Assembly: GCA_016946835.1 (NCBI GenBank)
Contig: JACVTC010000166.1
Location: 263,501 to 327,500, forward strand
Origin: Neocallimastix lanati (nom. inval.)
Lineage: Eukaryota; Neocallimastigomycota; Neocallimastigomycetes; Neocallimastigales; Neocallimastigaceae
DNA: 64,000 nt
Reading direction: 5' to 3'
The position numbers and the translations under genes are program-made. Numbering within the stretch: the first letter of the stretch is position 1; each line of letters begins with the position of its first letter. The notes beneath the pieces were generated by a model, which searched no databases, had not been told where the DNA came from, and worked only from the letters and a program-made list of their open reading frames with translations. Positions 22,871-34,782 of this stretch are shown piece after piece.

Positions 22871-23984
22871 TTAATTTTTAAGATGTTTAGAATAAATATT
22901 ATTTACTGTAATACATTTTTAATTATTTTTACTCTTTCTTTTTTTTTAACGAATAATTTATGAATATTTGGAGAATAATAAATAGTTCAAATAATATATT
23001 TTAAATTATTTTATATAGATTATCTAAATGTAATCTTCCCTATTATTGTTATTGATATATATAAATGGGTTATATATGAATAAATATGTCATTAAAATAA
23101 TTATATATATATTTTAAATATCATGTTTCGAGATTTAACAAATTTTAGATTAATAAATGATAGATTTAGATTTTTATAAATATTATATTTTATTAATAAT
23201 ATAATTTTTTTAAAAAATTTTAAATTGTTATTAAAATTGATGGATTGAATTAAATATTATTGATTAAAGTTTAGCAAAAATAATGAAATTTAAATTATTG
23301 ATTGAATTTAATCTAATTTTAATTTAATAAATCATTAATATTATTTTTACTAGATTGATATAATTGGACATTTTAAAATTATTATAAATTAAATTTTTAA
23401 ATATATTAAATAAAATATTATAATATATTAAAATTTTATTGATTATAAAAGTTTTTTTTTTTAAATTAATTTCTCGGATACTTTAATTTTAATTTATTTC
23501 TTGAACATTATTTGTTAAAATTTTAGTGTAAAACTTTAATTATTAATATTTCTATTAATATATTTTCTGTGGATTGTTTCTAGTTTCAACGTTTATTATT
23601 TGTTAATTTTTTTCTTGATGGTATTTTATTGTATATTAAAAATTAAGTTAATTCATAATATATGTATATTATAACTTTTATATTATTTTGAATAACTTTT
23701 ATATTATCTGTATAATGTCAAAACGGATTTTATGTATGAGGATATATTATTTAATATTTAATAATTTTTTTATTTTATTAATTATATATTTATTTATATT
23801 AAAAATATATTATGTTTATATTATATATTAATGTTAATATTAATTTTTATGAAACATTTTTCTTTGTCTCTTTTTCAATTAGTTGTTAATTTTTTATTTT
23901 ATGTGTTTCATTAATATTTAGTTAAAAATAATTATTATTAATTAACTTGAATAAACAGATTATTCGTAATTGATAATTCTTAGT

Positions 23985-24300
23985 CTTAATAACTTAAAAT
24001 GACTATTATTTTAAATTTAATTATTTAAAACTTCACTAGTTAGACTATTATTTTTATTTTTATTTTCTATTATTTTCAATTTAGTTAATCTAGTTGACAA
24101 TCATTTTATAGTTAATTATTTACAACTTAGATAAACTAATCAATAATTATTTTTATTTTTATTGTTAATCAACCTAGCTAGTTGACAATTATTTTTATTT
24201 TATTTTCAATTATTCACAACTTAGCTAGTTGACATTTATTTTTTATTTTCAATAATTCTCAACTTAGATAGACTAGTTGACTATTATTTTATTTTAATAT
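23985..24300 (-). repeat. Leader tandem repeat, expanded version
   Basis: About six units of 40-60 bp, each with CAACTTAG or CAACCTAG followed by CTAGTTGACTATTATT on the plus strand. Same leader position as 5645-5800, but with more units. Confidence 0.75.
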
Positions 24301-24629
24301 TTTCTTTTTTATCTAATTATATGTATATATGTATTTATATCATTTTTTATTTTTAGAAAATTAATAATAACTATGACCTATTACAATAAGCATTTTATTT
24401 TAAATTTTATATCCTTAACATTCTCACAATTGTTCTGTAATATTTTCTTATCGATATTGGTTATTACGTTTTGTTTCTATAATAAATTTTATAAAAATAA
24501 TAAAAAAATATATTTTTATTAGTTTGATTATTAATGATAAAATGATTTTATATTTTATATATTTCAACTTAGCTTTATTGATAGCTCAACTGAAGAGTTC
24601 AGACTCTTAATCTGTGAAAATTATAAATC

Positions 24630-26480
24630 CAGCATGTAACATTTTTTGTCTTCATGTTATTAGTATTATTTTCAAAGTTAATATAATGAATTTCATTCTA
24701 AAAATTTTTGTTATAATTGTTTAAAAAAATGTCTGCATATGTTGTATTATAGTTTTCCTATTTTTCAGTGCGATTTAAGTAATTTTTGGTTTTATTATTT
24801 TTATTGAATTTTTAATTGTTTTTTGTGAAATCAAATTTTTTATATTTAAATTTGTTCTTTTTGCTTTGATTTTTATTATTTTAATTTACTTTATGATGTT
24901 TGTCAACACTAAATGCAAGATTATTATTTTGACTTGTATTATTATTTGTTTTTTTTGAATTTGATAATTCTATTTCAGGGATAAATTTTTTATATAGTTG
25001 ACACATTTACTCCAGTTATTGAATTGAAAAGCATTTACCCATTGAAGGTTCAAAGTAAGATATTTATTTAATATTCCGATTTTAGATGTAGTACTTATGT
25101 CACCATCAACTAGATCATTAATAAGTTTTTGTAGATTTGTGAGGAAAATGTTAATATCTTCATCAATATTATATTTCATTCCTTTGATTTCCTTTTCAAG
25201 TTCCAATTTTCTTTTTCCTGTACTTTTTGTAAATGACCCTTTCAATATGTTCCTTATGTTGAAAGCAATTTTTAGTTCCCTTCAACTAATATTGAGGTTT
25301 TTTCAGCTAGACTATTTATTATAATCCATTTAGAAGTATTGCTATTTTCTATATCTCCAGTTGTGGTTCTTTTTTCATACACAAAAGAGTCATCAAATGG
25401 GTCTAGTACGTAATCATCTAAATTTTCTTTGAATATTTTTCTTTCTTAATTTCTTTATATTTTTTTTTAAAAGTAAGAAACTCTTTATTATATAAAATAT
25501 TAGAATAGTACTAATAATAATTCACATTTTTATGGTATTTATAGTTAACATAATGTATGACTTAAAATTATTATTGGTCACATATTTTATATGAATATAT
25601 TAATAAATATAACAATACTCCTTAAATTAGTATAATTATAAAACTTCATATTTATATTTCTAACAGTTTTAATACATATTTTGTTAATTTATTAACTGAT
25701 AGTAGATACAAAATTTTTCTTGAAAAACCTTTGTAATTTTCCGTATTTAATTCAATGATCCTGTTGAAACTTTCTGAATAATTAAATGTAATTAAGTTTC
25801 TTCTTGAATCAGTACTTTGATTGATGATGACAGGATCATTATTTGTTTGTCTTCTTGTCATTTTTGGTTGATTAAATTTGCTTTAATAAAAATTAAAATT
25901 TGTTGATAGTGCTTATTTTAGATTATAAATTTTTATGAATTTTGAATTTTATTGATAAGATCAAAGTTGTATTTATATTTAATATTTGTGAATTTATTAA
26001 TATATTTTACTAATTTAATACATTAAGTTAAAAGTACCGTTGGATATATTTTAGTCAAATTGAAATTAATTAATATTGGATTTTATTTTTAGAAAGTGAA
26101 ATTTATTTATTGAAATAATTTAATAAATTGTAATATTTATATTGTTTTCAACTTGATTAAAATATAAGTTGACTATTTATATTTATATTAATATTGTTCT
26201 AAACTTGATTAAAAAATCTGTAGACTATTTATATTTATATTAATATTATTTTCAACTTGATTCATTAACACAAATTATTTAGTATAATATTTAATGTTGA
26301 ATTTTAAAATAATCTTAATTTTTTTTTTGATTATATTTGATTTAGTTTGGTCGTATAAGAAATATTATATGATATTAAAATTGAATGTTAAATTAGTAAA
26401 TTATTATTTATATTAAAATAGTATTAAATATATAATTTTATAATTTAAACTTAGCTCTTTTAATGCACAATCAGAGAGTT
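24630..26480 (-). mobile_element. Ty1/copia element, leader and gag only (fossil), split by a solo LTR
   Basis: The gag start at 25861 (MTRRQTNNDPVIINQ, FNYSESFNRIIELNTENY) and the rest of gag to about 24640 (INIFLTNLQKLINDL, ILNKYLTLNLQWVNAFQ, CWI near the protease start) are recognisable. The leader (25862 to about 26480) holds three repeat units at 26130-26275 with TCAACTT...AAGTTGA cores. The remains end at the primer site of the neighbouring copy near 24620. An LTR of another family sits inside gag at about 25471-25665. Several breaks; pol and own LTRs absent. Confidence 0.75.
25471..25665 (-). repeat. Solo LTR inserted in a gag remnant
   Basis: Minus strand reads TGTTAGAAATATAAATATGA..., with GTGACCAATAAT and ACTATAAATACC inside, ending near CTTACTTTTA. 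It interrupts the gag reading between KYVLK and the following KKLRKK-like block. It has no primer site or polypurine tract of its own at either side, so it is a solo LTR. The same family is represented by the LTRs at 32024, 33241 and 34030. Confidence 0.8.
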
Positions 26481-28125
26481 GAGACTGGTATTCTTTTAAA
26501 CACAATAATATGTTATTTTATAATATTATTTGTTATATTTTTATTATATATGTTTCTTCATATTTTTCAGATACAAAATTACTCTTTTATATTTTTATTT
26601 TATTATATTATTATTAAATACATAAATACTATTGGTCATCAATTAATACAAGTTATATTTTCTTAAATAATATTCTCTTTTAATTTGTTTCTTTCTGACA
26701 TGAATCTTTATCTTTTAAAATAAGAATTTTTTTTATTATATAAAAATATATTAAAATGATAATGAAACAGAAAGTAGAAATTTAATTCTTTTTTTTTTTT
26801 TTTTGTTTATAAAATATTTTTTATTAAACAAAGTTATTTTTTTTGAAATATATATAACATTATATGTTCAAAAACTTTAATTTATATTAATATAAAATAA
26901 CTTATTTTTTATTAACCAATTATATAATAATAAATTAGAAAAATGAATGAATAATATATTTATTCGAAACTTAAAATTATCTTTTTAATAATTACTTCTA
27001 ATAAGAATTAAAAAATATATTTATTAAAAAAAATAAATATAAAATAAATAAAAAGAAGTTATATATTTAAAAATTTTATAATTTAAATAAATTACATAAG
27101 AAGGTAGTAAAAATTAATTTTATTTTATTAAATTTAATTTGTAAAAAATTTTATATTAAAAATATATTCAATGTTGATAACAGTTGATATTTTATGGTTT
27201 ATAATTATGTAAACTTTATTAATACATTTTATAATAAAGAGTTACTCGACTTAATTATTCCAAATCATATGATTATATATTAGTACATTGTAGTTTATTC
27301 ATTGTTTAAATACATTTAACACATATTTCATATATATTTAATATATTCAATTATTCCCCCTAAAACCTAATTAGGTTTTAGGAGGATAATGAATAATTTA
27401 ATTACTGGTTAATATGTGTATATAAAATTATCCTATTCTATAATATTACATATTTAATATTATTAAGCTATAAATTGATTCTTTTCTAATCTAACATTAA
27501 TTTTTCATAAATAAAATAATTTTCTTTATATTAAATTTTTAAAAATAATAAATATTAATTAAATAATTTCTTAAATATATTTGTAATCTAATGATTTCCC
27601 CAAAATCTATATATTTAATTTTATTACATCATTATTATCAGATGTGTCTATAATATATGTCTTATATATATTTCGTTAATATAAGGAGAACTTTTCTCTT
27701 AAAGGATAATACCATGAAATCTTAATTTGTGAATACTGAATACTTCTTATATATTGGGATTTTTATCACTTTAAATTATAATCTCCTTTATAGACTAGCA
27801 CTAATCTGTATACTTTTTTGCTATGTAATTTTAGCAATAACTATTAAAATCAATTATAAATTATAATATTGTGTATAAAAATTGAATTATATTTTATTTA
27901 TTAAAATATAAATTTATAATATTAATTATAGATGTTTGATGATTTTGTTCTAACATACAATTAAAATATTTTTCTCTTCATAACTATTATTACAATTTTA
28001 AGTAAATGTGAACAAATAAAAAACATAATTTGTATTAATTAATTTAACATTACTCATTAGTAACTTTTATAATATTAATTAAAAGAAATATAAACTAAAT
28101 ATTATCTAATTTATTAATTTAATAT
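26480..28125. other. A/T-rich spacer with one perfect palindrome
   Basis: No gene was recognised. At 27359-27382 a 24-bp perfect palindrome (CCTAAAACCTAA and its complement) is flanked by CCC on the left and GAGG on the right. It looks like the hairpin plus polypurine tract found at the 3' ends of the local copia elements (minus orientation), but no TG start of an LTR follows, so it is left unassigned. Confidence 0.5.
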
Positions 28126-28129
28126 TGAT

Positions 28130-29197
28130 TTAATTATTTAAAGAGCTGAGTAAATAATTAATATCTTCAGCTAAAATTTTATTTCCATGGTCAGTTAGAT
28201 GACTATCAAACCATAAATAATCTGATAAATTATTTTCTTTATTTAATTTCCACATATTGGTACAATTTTTTAATTCATACATATTACAATTAGAAATGAT
28301 ATCTTTAAATTTATCAGCAGTATTATAAATAATAAAGTTAATGTCAGAATGCTTTTTAAAAAAATACTTTGATTTTTCAATTATATTATTGTTAAAATTT
28401 AAGACATCATTTTTTAAATAATTATTTAAGATATAGCGTTTTGGAGATATAGTAAATATCAATATATTTCTTGCTCCAATATTGTATAATTTATAAATTA
28501 TATTAAAAATGATATCAATAATATTGTTTATATTATCAATAACTGATTTGTTATTTTTAGTACAAAAAATAGAATGTTCATTTTTACATTTATGATTTAT
28601 ATGATAAATATCGTTTGTTCCTATATAAATTACAAACAAAGTATTATAACTATTCCATTCATTAAGAGATTTCTTTTCAAAAGTTGTTTTTTCATAGAAT
28701 AATTTATATTGTTTTAAAAAATCAATTGTATTATTCCTATGAAAAGCAATATTCGAATCAACAACCGCTCCACTTGATGCAAAATTCAATAATTTCAATT
28801 TATTATTAAAATCTAATAGATGTAAAGGCCAATTTTTACCTCTTGAATGACTATTTCCAGAATAAGACATATCTATAAAATTTGTATTAACTGATGAATG
28901 AGAATCTCCAAAAACGATCAAATTTTCAATTTTATTGTAGTCAAATTTTGAAGAATTGGATAACATTATTACTGAATTTTTTTTCTCCGATATTTCATTG
29001 TTATTAAGCATTCCTAAAGAATGACATTTTTTGGAAAATCTTATTGAATTTATACTTTTATTTTGGCATCTTTTTTTGAAACGTTGTAATAATTTTAGAT
29101 TATTCGATTCTTTTAAGATAAAAGCATAGTCTAATTTAATAAATAAGAGAGCAAAAAATAGTGTAATAATAACTAAAGATTTATTATTCACATTCAT
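28130..29197 (-). CDS. Secreted SGNH/GDSL hydrolase (CE16-like), intact paralogue
   Basis: 355 residues, single exon. Signal peptide 1-25 (hydrophobic SLVIITLFFALLFI). A degenerate version of the local Cys module follows (about 40-64). The SGNH domain has IVFGDSHSS (nucleophile Ser about 99), a block II Gly (SSGA, about 143), YIGTNDIY (oxyanion Asn about 195) and FDSHLTDHGNKIL (Asp about 331, His about 333). The catalytic set looks complete, although Asp and His are separated by one residue where two are usual. Such enzymes remove acetyl or acyl groups from lipids or polysaccharides; the substrate is unknown. In the module the first and third cysteines are Phe and Ser, while the second and fourth remain. 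Closest relative in the window: 1960-3051. Confidence 0.85.
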   Translation of the reverse strand: MNVNNKSLVIITLFFALLFIKLDYAFILKESNNLKLLQRFKKRCQNKSINSIRFSKKCHSLGMLNNNEISEKKNSVIMLSNSSKFDYNKIENLIVFGDSHSSVNTNFIDMSYSGNSHSRGKNWPLHLLDFNNKLKLLNFASSGAVVDSNIAFHRNNTIDFLKQYKLFYEKTTFEKKSLNEWNSYNTLFVIYIGTNDIYHINHKCKNEHSIFCTKNNKSVIDNINNIIDIIFNIIYKLYNIGARNILIFTISPKRYILNNYLKNDVLNFNNNIIEKSKYFFKKHSDINFIIYNTADKFKDIISNCNMYELKNCTNMWKLNKENNLSDYLWFDSHLTDHGNKILAEDINYLLSSLNN

Positions 29198-29199
29198 TT

Positions 29200-30500
29200 T
29201 TAATTGTTTATTTTATAATTTCAATATGAAATTATTTGTTTCCAAAATAAAATATATAAATTTTTTTATTAAATAAATTTAAATAAAATATTGTGAAGTT
29301 TATAAATGCATTAAAATTTCATTATTAATTTAGCTAAATTCAAATTATTATAATTTTAAAATTTCAATTATTAAAATACTTTTATTCGTTTATGACTTTA
29401 GATATCATTTTTGAATTAATTTCTACTATATTTAATAATATTCTTACTTTAAATTTTTAAAATTTAAATTTTCAAAATTCAAAAATTTTACTTTAATTTA
29501 AATTTATTTTAATAAAATTTAAATAAATTATTATCATTTGGAATAATAATATAATTTATATTTTTTTTATCCAAAGATAATAATTTCATAATTCATTTAA
29601 CATTAAATATTTTCATTATATCTAATCCTCAGATGATTTTAATATTTGTTCAATAAAGTATGAAAATATTTCACTTCATGATATAAATTTTAAGTTCGAA
29701 TTTCAAGATTTCAAAACTTTAAATTTAGATCTCAAAAAAAAAAAATTTTAGTTTAATTATATGCTGCTAGAAGATAAATTAATCAACAATATAAATAATA
29801 ATAATATTATTAATTATTCATAATTATTTAAAATTAAATAGATATTTATTTTTTTAAAAAAATACACCTTATAATAAAATATATATATAATAAAATATAT
29901 ATTATTATTTAAAATTTTTTAATTTTAAACATTTTGTTAAATACACACTTTATAATAAATTACTCATTGTTAATAACAATATAATTTGTTATACAAAATT
30001 TTTTTTGAGTAAATATTGAATTAATCATGACAATCTTAATTTACATAATTAAATAAAAAATAAAAAAATGAAAATTATTCATCTCTTGACATGTTTTTTA
30101 GAAATAAGAATCTCTTTATTTAAAAATTATTTGAATGGTATATGAATAAAAATAATACTAAAATTGTTCGAATTTCATATAGGATAATTTCTTTAAACTT
30201 CTTTATCTGCATCTTCATTATTATTAATTTCGTCATTATTTTCATCATCTAATTTTAAAATATTTAAAATTTTAGAAGAAATTTATTTTTCTACTTTAAA
30301 CTTTTTATTTTTTTTATATAAAGTAATTAATATATATTTTTATTTAATTTTGTAATATCCTAACATATTTACATATATTTTTTTTATATAATTTCTATAT
30401 TATGTTGTTTTGTCATATATATATATTATGACTACATTTTTCATTTTTAGAATTTTTTTTTTTTTTTTTAAAATAAAATATTTATTTACTAATTTTATTT
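29200..30500. other. A/T-rich spacer, at most a tiny coding remnant
   Basis: Nothing firm. On the minus strand near 30275-30195 the frame reads LKLDDENNDEINNN and ends in a stop, which could be the acidic tail of a lost gene, but low complexity makes this weak. Confidence 0.5.
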
Positions 30501-30519
30501 GATTAGATAATTAAAAGTC

Positions 30520-30857
30520 CAGGATTTTCAAGATGAATATGATTATATATAATCATCAAAATGGTAATTATTAGTATATCCTCCTGTCATACTGTCATGT
30601 AAAGTTAACTTATTTTCTCCGACATTGAAATTATTGGGTCCAAATTTGAATACTAATTTATGGTAGAATCATCGAAAACCATCGCGGCGAACACTGGTAT
30701 CAATCTTTAATGAAGTAATACAACCATTTTTCTTAGAAATAACAACTGTAGCATAGTTATTCTTTAAAATGAATTAATTATTGTTTTGTGTCAAACTAAC
30801 AGCACAAACAATAGAAGCCAAGAAGGTTGCTAATATACTAATAAATAAGATTTTCAT
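30520..30857 (-). pseudogene. Small secreted protein gene, broken, family unknown
   Basis: The ATG at 30857 opens a textbook signal peptide (MKILFISILATFLASIVCAV). The frame then reads SLTQNNN, a TAA, and on as FILKNNYATVVISKKNGCI, TSLKIDTSVRRDGF, a TGA, and KLVFKFGPNNFNVGENK, LTLHDSMTGGYTNNYHFDDY. Base composition is clearly less A/T-rich than the flanks, which supports former coding. Two in-frame stops inside an otherwise good reading indicate a young pseudogene, or an unrecognised splice. I do not recognise the family; a beta-sheet carbohydrate-binding protein is possible but unproven. Confidence 0.6.
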
Positions 30858-31394
30858 TTTTTTATTAATTAGGAACGTCGTACAACAATAGAATTATAGT
30901 TATATATAATCATTTAAAAACGAATAAGATCGAACCATTTAAATCTTTCTTTACATTCATTCGTTTCTCCTTTTACAAAGGGAATATACCAAATAACTTT
31001 CATTTAAATACACTCTATGGTGGATTCTCTAATTTTAAGTTATATAATATAACATTTATACAAGTATATAACAAGTTTAATAATAAAATTATTATTTACA
31101 ACTGTCTCTTTCTCCTCTTTTTTGTTTAATATTTTTCATGGACTGATTTTTAAATTTTTTTTTATTCTATGATTACTAGAATCAAAAAAAATATCAATTA
31201 TAGTTTACAATACAATAGATATACCATTTTTCTATTTAACATTTATATTTTGAAAACAAAATATATAAAATATTTTTAAATACTTCAAGATGATGAATTT
31301 TTCATAAAAATAATAAATTATAAAATAAATTTATTTTTGTTGTAAATTGAATTTAATCAAATTTTCGTTTTCATTGCAATAATAACAACTTCAA

Positions 31395-31560
31395 TGGAAA
31401 AACTTCATTTTAAAATAAGTACTTATTATTGGCCACTTTAATTTCATTTGTAATAACAACTGTCGAGGACTATGACATTCTAAAAGTTTCATAATTTTTT
31501 ATCTCTAAAATAGAATCTTTAAAATTGACCATTCTTATTGGAATTTGTAAAGACTAGTTA
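31395..31560 (+). pseudogene. Possible remnant of a secreted protein gene
   Basis: A frame reading NKYLLLATLISFVITTVEDY, then KIESLKLTILIGICKD with one internal stop, resembles a signal peptide followed by the start of an LRR-type protein like that at 7096-8062. It is short and without further support. Confidence 0.25.
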
Positions 31561-31619
31561 TTAATTTTTTTAGTATTAATTTTAATTATATTTTACTTTT
31601 ATATTAGTATTATTTTTAA

Positions 31620-32229
31620 TTTCAATTTATTTAAATATCATCAGTTGACTATTAATTTTTTATCTTGATGATATTAATTTTATTTTATTGTTATTTTTAT
31701 TTATTTTTATTTTAATTTATTTATAACATCGGCTGACTATAATATCTTTTCAGCTCGATATGTATATTATTCTAAATTCTTCTATAATATAAATTATACT
31801 TATCTTTTCAAGCTTATATAAAACATAATTAATAATATTTATATATTAATTTATATAGATTTGATTGTAGTAAAGAAAATGTGTTATTAAAATAATTAAT
31901 TTTATAATAATGTAAAATATTTTAAAATTAGATAGTTACATATATTTTAATATTTAATTTTATTACATTGGTTACTTAACTTTCATGTCTTTGCGCAATC
32001 TGGTAAGACTGAGACTCTTAATCTTTTAGAAATAAGAATCTCCTTTATTTTATGATAATATTAGAATCATTTTTTAAATAATAATGTACATTTTTATGTT
32101 ATTTATGGTTAATATAATATGTAACTTATTATTAATATTGGTCACATATTTTACATGAATATATCAAAATATATATTATTTCACCTTAAATTAATATAAT
32201 TATAAAATTTTATATTTATATTTTTAACA
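31620..32229 (-). mobile_element. Copia-type 5' LTR, primer site and leader (fossil)
   Basis: Minus-strand LTR 32229-32024 (TGTTAAAAATATAAAT...ATTTCTAAAA), followed by a tRNA-Lys-type primer site at 32023-32002 (plus strand GGTAAGACTGAGACTCTTA) and a leader with two repeat units (31760-31640) containing CATCAGTTGACTAT, CTTGATGATAT and GGCTGA...TCAGCT. No gag-pol follows. Old, truncated. Confidence 0.75.
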
Positions 32230-32459
32230 ATATATTTTTTTTTTAATTGGTGAATTCAATATTATTTATTAAAGCTTAATAATATATTGTAATAGAAATT
32301 ATTATGAATTAAGGTTTGAAATTGTGATGAAATTATTGGGGGTCATAATTATTTATTTTACAAATTTATATAATTTATGTAATTTTTTGTGATAATTTTG
32401 AATTATTTGATATATAATTTAATTAAATTTTTTTATTATTATATTTTTTTTTTATTTAT

Positions 32460-33438
32460 TTTAAGTAAATTTTGTTTCTATTGTATATGTCCTTTAATTT
32501 GTGTATCAAATTAAACAATATAGGACATTTAAATTTATTGGGTACTACTAATAGTAAAAAATTTTATTTTATGAATATTTATTACTTTGTATATTAAGAT
32601 TACTTAGTTTATACCTATAAATATAGTTGAGGGCTTCTGTTATATATTAATTTAATTATGATTTATTTTTCATAAAAATAAAATTTATAGTGTTTTTATT
32701 TAATTCAATATAAATTAAAATATGAATATTGATATTTTATTAAATATTTTATTATTATTGGTGCTCTTAATTATTTTGAAATTTATTGATATATTATTAT
32801 AGCGAAGATATATTGATTGCTCTTGTTTATTTGAATTGTTTAGAAATATAAATTAGTCATCTTTATTAATTATTTATATTAAATTTTAATATAGGTTCAA
32901 TATTATTTTTAAAAGGAGAAACGTAATATAAGTATATAAATTTTGTTTATATTAATTTAATTTAAATGTTGATTTTAGAAACAATATAATAATACATAAA
33001 TTGTTAGGATAATTTAATTTAATAAAATATGTTTTAATTTTATTTTCAGGTTAACATTTTATTAACTGACAATTATTATATTTTTAGTTTAATAATATTT
33101 TTTTGTTATCTGCCTATTAAATTTTTAAGAAAATGTTAGATCAATTTATTTATAAGATGGATATATTTATATATATATAAATTATATAAATTATAACTTA
33201 ACTTTTGGTTGAGCTCAGTTATAGTCTGAGACTCTTAATCTTTTAGGAAAAAATATCTTTATTATGGTAAAAAATTAGAATAATATCAATTTATAAAATT
33301 ATACATTTTTGTGGTATTTATAGTTTACATAATATACTGCTAATTACCTATCATAAATCTTACACAGATATATTAAAATATATAACATTACTCCTTAAAT
33401 TAATCTAATTATAAATCTTTATATTTATATTTCTAACA
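32460..33438 (-). mobile_element. Copia-type 5' LTR, primer site and leader (fossil)
   Basis: Minus-strand LTR 33438-33241 (TGTTAGAAATATAAATATA...), then a primer site (33240-33207; plus strand CTGAGACTCTTAATC, with a D-arm-like GGTTGAGCTCAG further left). The leader contains the ~210-bp segment (32460-32670) that also occurs inverted at 20405-20655. No coding part remains. Confidence 0.7.
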
Positions 33439-33440
33439 CA

Positions 33441-34232
33441 CCCTTTTATGAATTAGGTTTTAGAGATAGTCATGGTAATTATTCTACAAGAAGTGATAGT
33501 ATTGAATCCATAAATATTATTAAAGAAAGTTCAATTGAAATTCCTTATAATTCATTATATAATTGTGAAGGCTATAATAGTGATAATTATAACTCTTAAT
33601 CATATGAAAACATTATTATTATCATTAATAAAGATAACAATATGAATTTAAAAATACTCCAAATACTTCAAAAATATGGATAATATAATAGATAAGGAAA
33701 ATAATAACAAAATTCTATAATTAGAAGATAAAAATGATGATGAAATTAATAGTAATAATGAAACAAATGAAACATATTATGCAGAAGAGACAGAAGAGAC
33801 TATGATGTAAATAATATAATAATGAGAGTATTAAAGCATAATATTAATATAAAAAGAAAAAATATAAATATAATATAATATCATTCGTACTCTTCTAAAA
33901 TATTATAACTTTACTTTATAATTTTTTTGTATTATCATATTAAAACAAAAGTATTATTTTATTTTATAATAAAAACACTATAAATCTATTCAACTCTAAC
34001 TTTCATCCAAAATTAGATTTGAGGAGGAATGTTAGAAATATAAATATAAATTTATATTATTATATTTATTTCAGGAGAAATAATATATATTTTAATATAT
34101 TCATGTAAAATATGTGACCAATAATAATAATAAGCCTCATATTATGTTAACTATAAATACCATAAAAATGTGCATTATTATAAGTACTATTCTAATATTT
34201 TTATATAATAAAAAAGATTATTATTTCTAAAA
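33441..34232 (+). mobile_element. Copia-type 3' end with LTR (fossil), upstream part unidentified
   Basis: The LTR at 34030-34232 (TGTTAGAAATATAAAT...TTTCTAAAA) is preceded by a polypurine tract (GAGGAGGAA) and a CTAACTTT...AAAATTAG hairpin. Upstream (33441-33830) is a formerly coding plus-strand stretch reading ELGFRDSHGNYSTRSDSIES and further Asn/Asp/Glu-rich text (DDEINSNNETNET); I could not assign it. The LTR is the same family as those at 25471 and 33241. Confidence 0.65.
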
Positions 34233-34239
34233 AATTCAA

Positions 34240-34780
34240 ATCAACTTAAAATTTATAAAATTTTTTAAATTTTTTAATATTAAATTAAAAGTATAATTTA
34301 TTATAAAAATTTAATAATTAAATATTAATAATAGAAGTAAAAAAAGAGATTAAATATTTTCTTTCATTTAAAAAAAGGCTATATTATATATTTTTTTATT
34401 TAAAAAAAATTTAAATATATTAATATTAATTAAATTAAAAATAATAATAATAATTAATAAAAAAAATTGTAATATTAATTTTTTTTTTTTGAAACTGAAA
34501 TGAATTATTTATAGTTTATATATAAATCATGATTAAATAAATTTTATTAACGATAAAACATTTTAATGTTTTAGTTTTTATTTAATTCAATAAAAACAAT
34601 TTTTAAATTATAATTGTTATTAGTTAAAATAGTATTATCTAATATATAAAATAAAAAAAAATAATTTATTGATATATAAATATAACAGTTTTCTTTTAAA
34701 TAAAAAATATTTTTTATTTAAAATAAAATTTATTTTTGATTAATTAATTTAAATAAATAATAATAATAAAATAAAAAATA
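34240..34780. other. A/T-rich spacer, likely promoter region of the next gene
   Basis: No coding or ordered repeat was seen. It separates the LTR at 34232 from the lectin-glycosyltransferase gene. Confidence 0.55.
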
Positions 34781-34782
34781 AA

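Larger units (their letters stand above)
21766..24620 (-). mobile_element. Host-gene-carrying copia derivative, third copy (fossil)
   Basis: Inverted relative to 5299-9100 and alignable over most of it. Minus-strand order: primer site (24613-24590, GACTCTTAATCTG on plus), leader repeats (24300-23985), gag-start remnant (about 23640-23560), A/T-rich filler, glycosyltransferase fragment (22870-22745), BAR-like gene (22530-21972) and polypurine tract (AAGTAAGGGGAAA, about 21865-21848). The 3' LTR is missing; the copy ends at about 21766, tail to tail with the plus-strand element 19831-21765. Heavily broken. Confidence 0.75.

Noticed and set aside
26455-26490. A tRNA-type primer site in front of the gag remnant at 25861
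   Set aside because: GAGTTGAGACTGGTATTC resembles the other sites only in GAGACT; no LTR end could be placed beside it.
27359-27382. Transcription terminator or 3' LTR boundary at the 24-bp palindrome
   Set aside because: Looks like a polypurine-tract hairpin, but no LTR start follows; kept only as an unassigned palindrome.
30195-30275. Acidic C-terminal gene fragment (DDENNDEINNN)
   Set aside because: Too short and low in complexity to support a gene.
33441-33830. A host gene reading ELGFRDSHGNYST
   Set aside because: It runs into a polypurine tract and 3' LTR in the same sense, so it is more likely the decayed end of an element; the family stays open.
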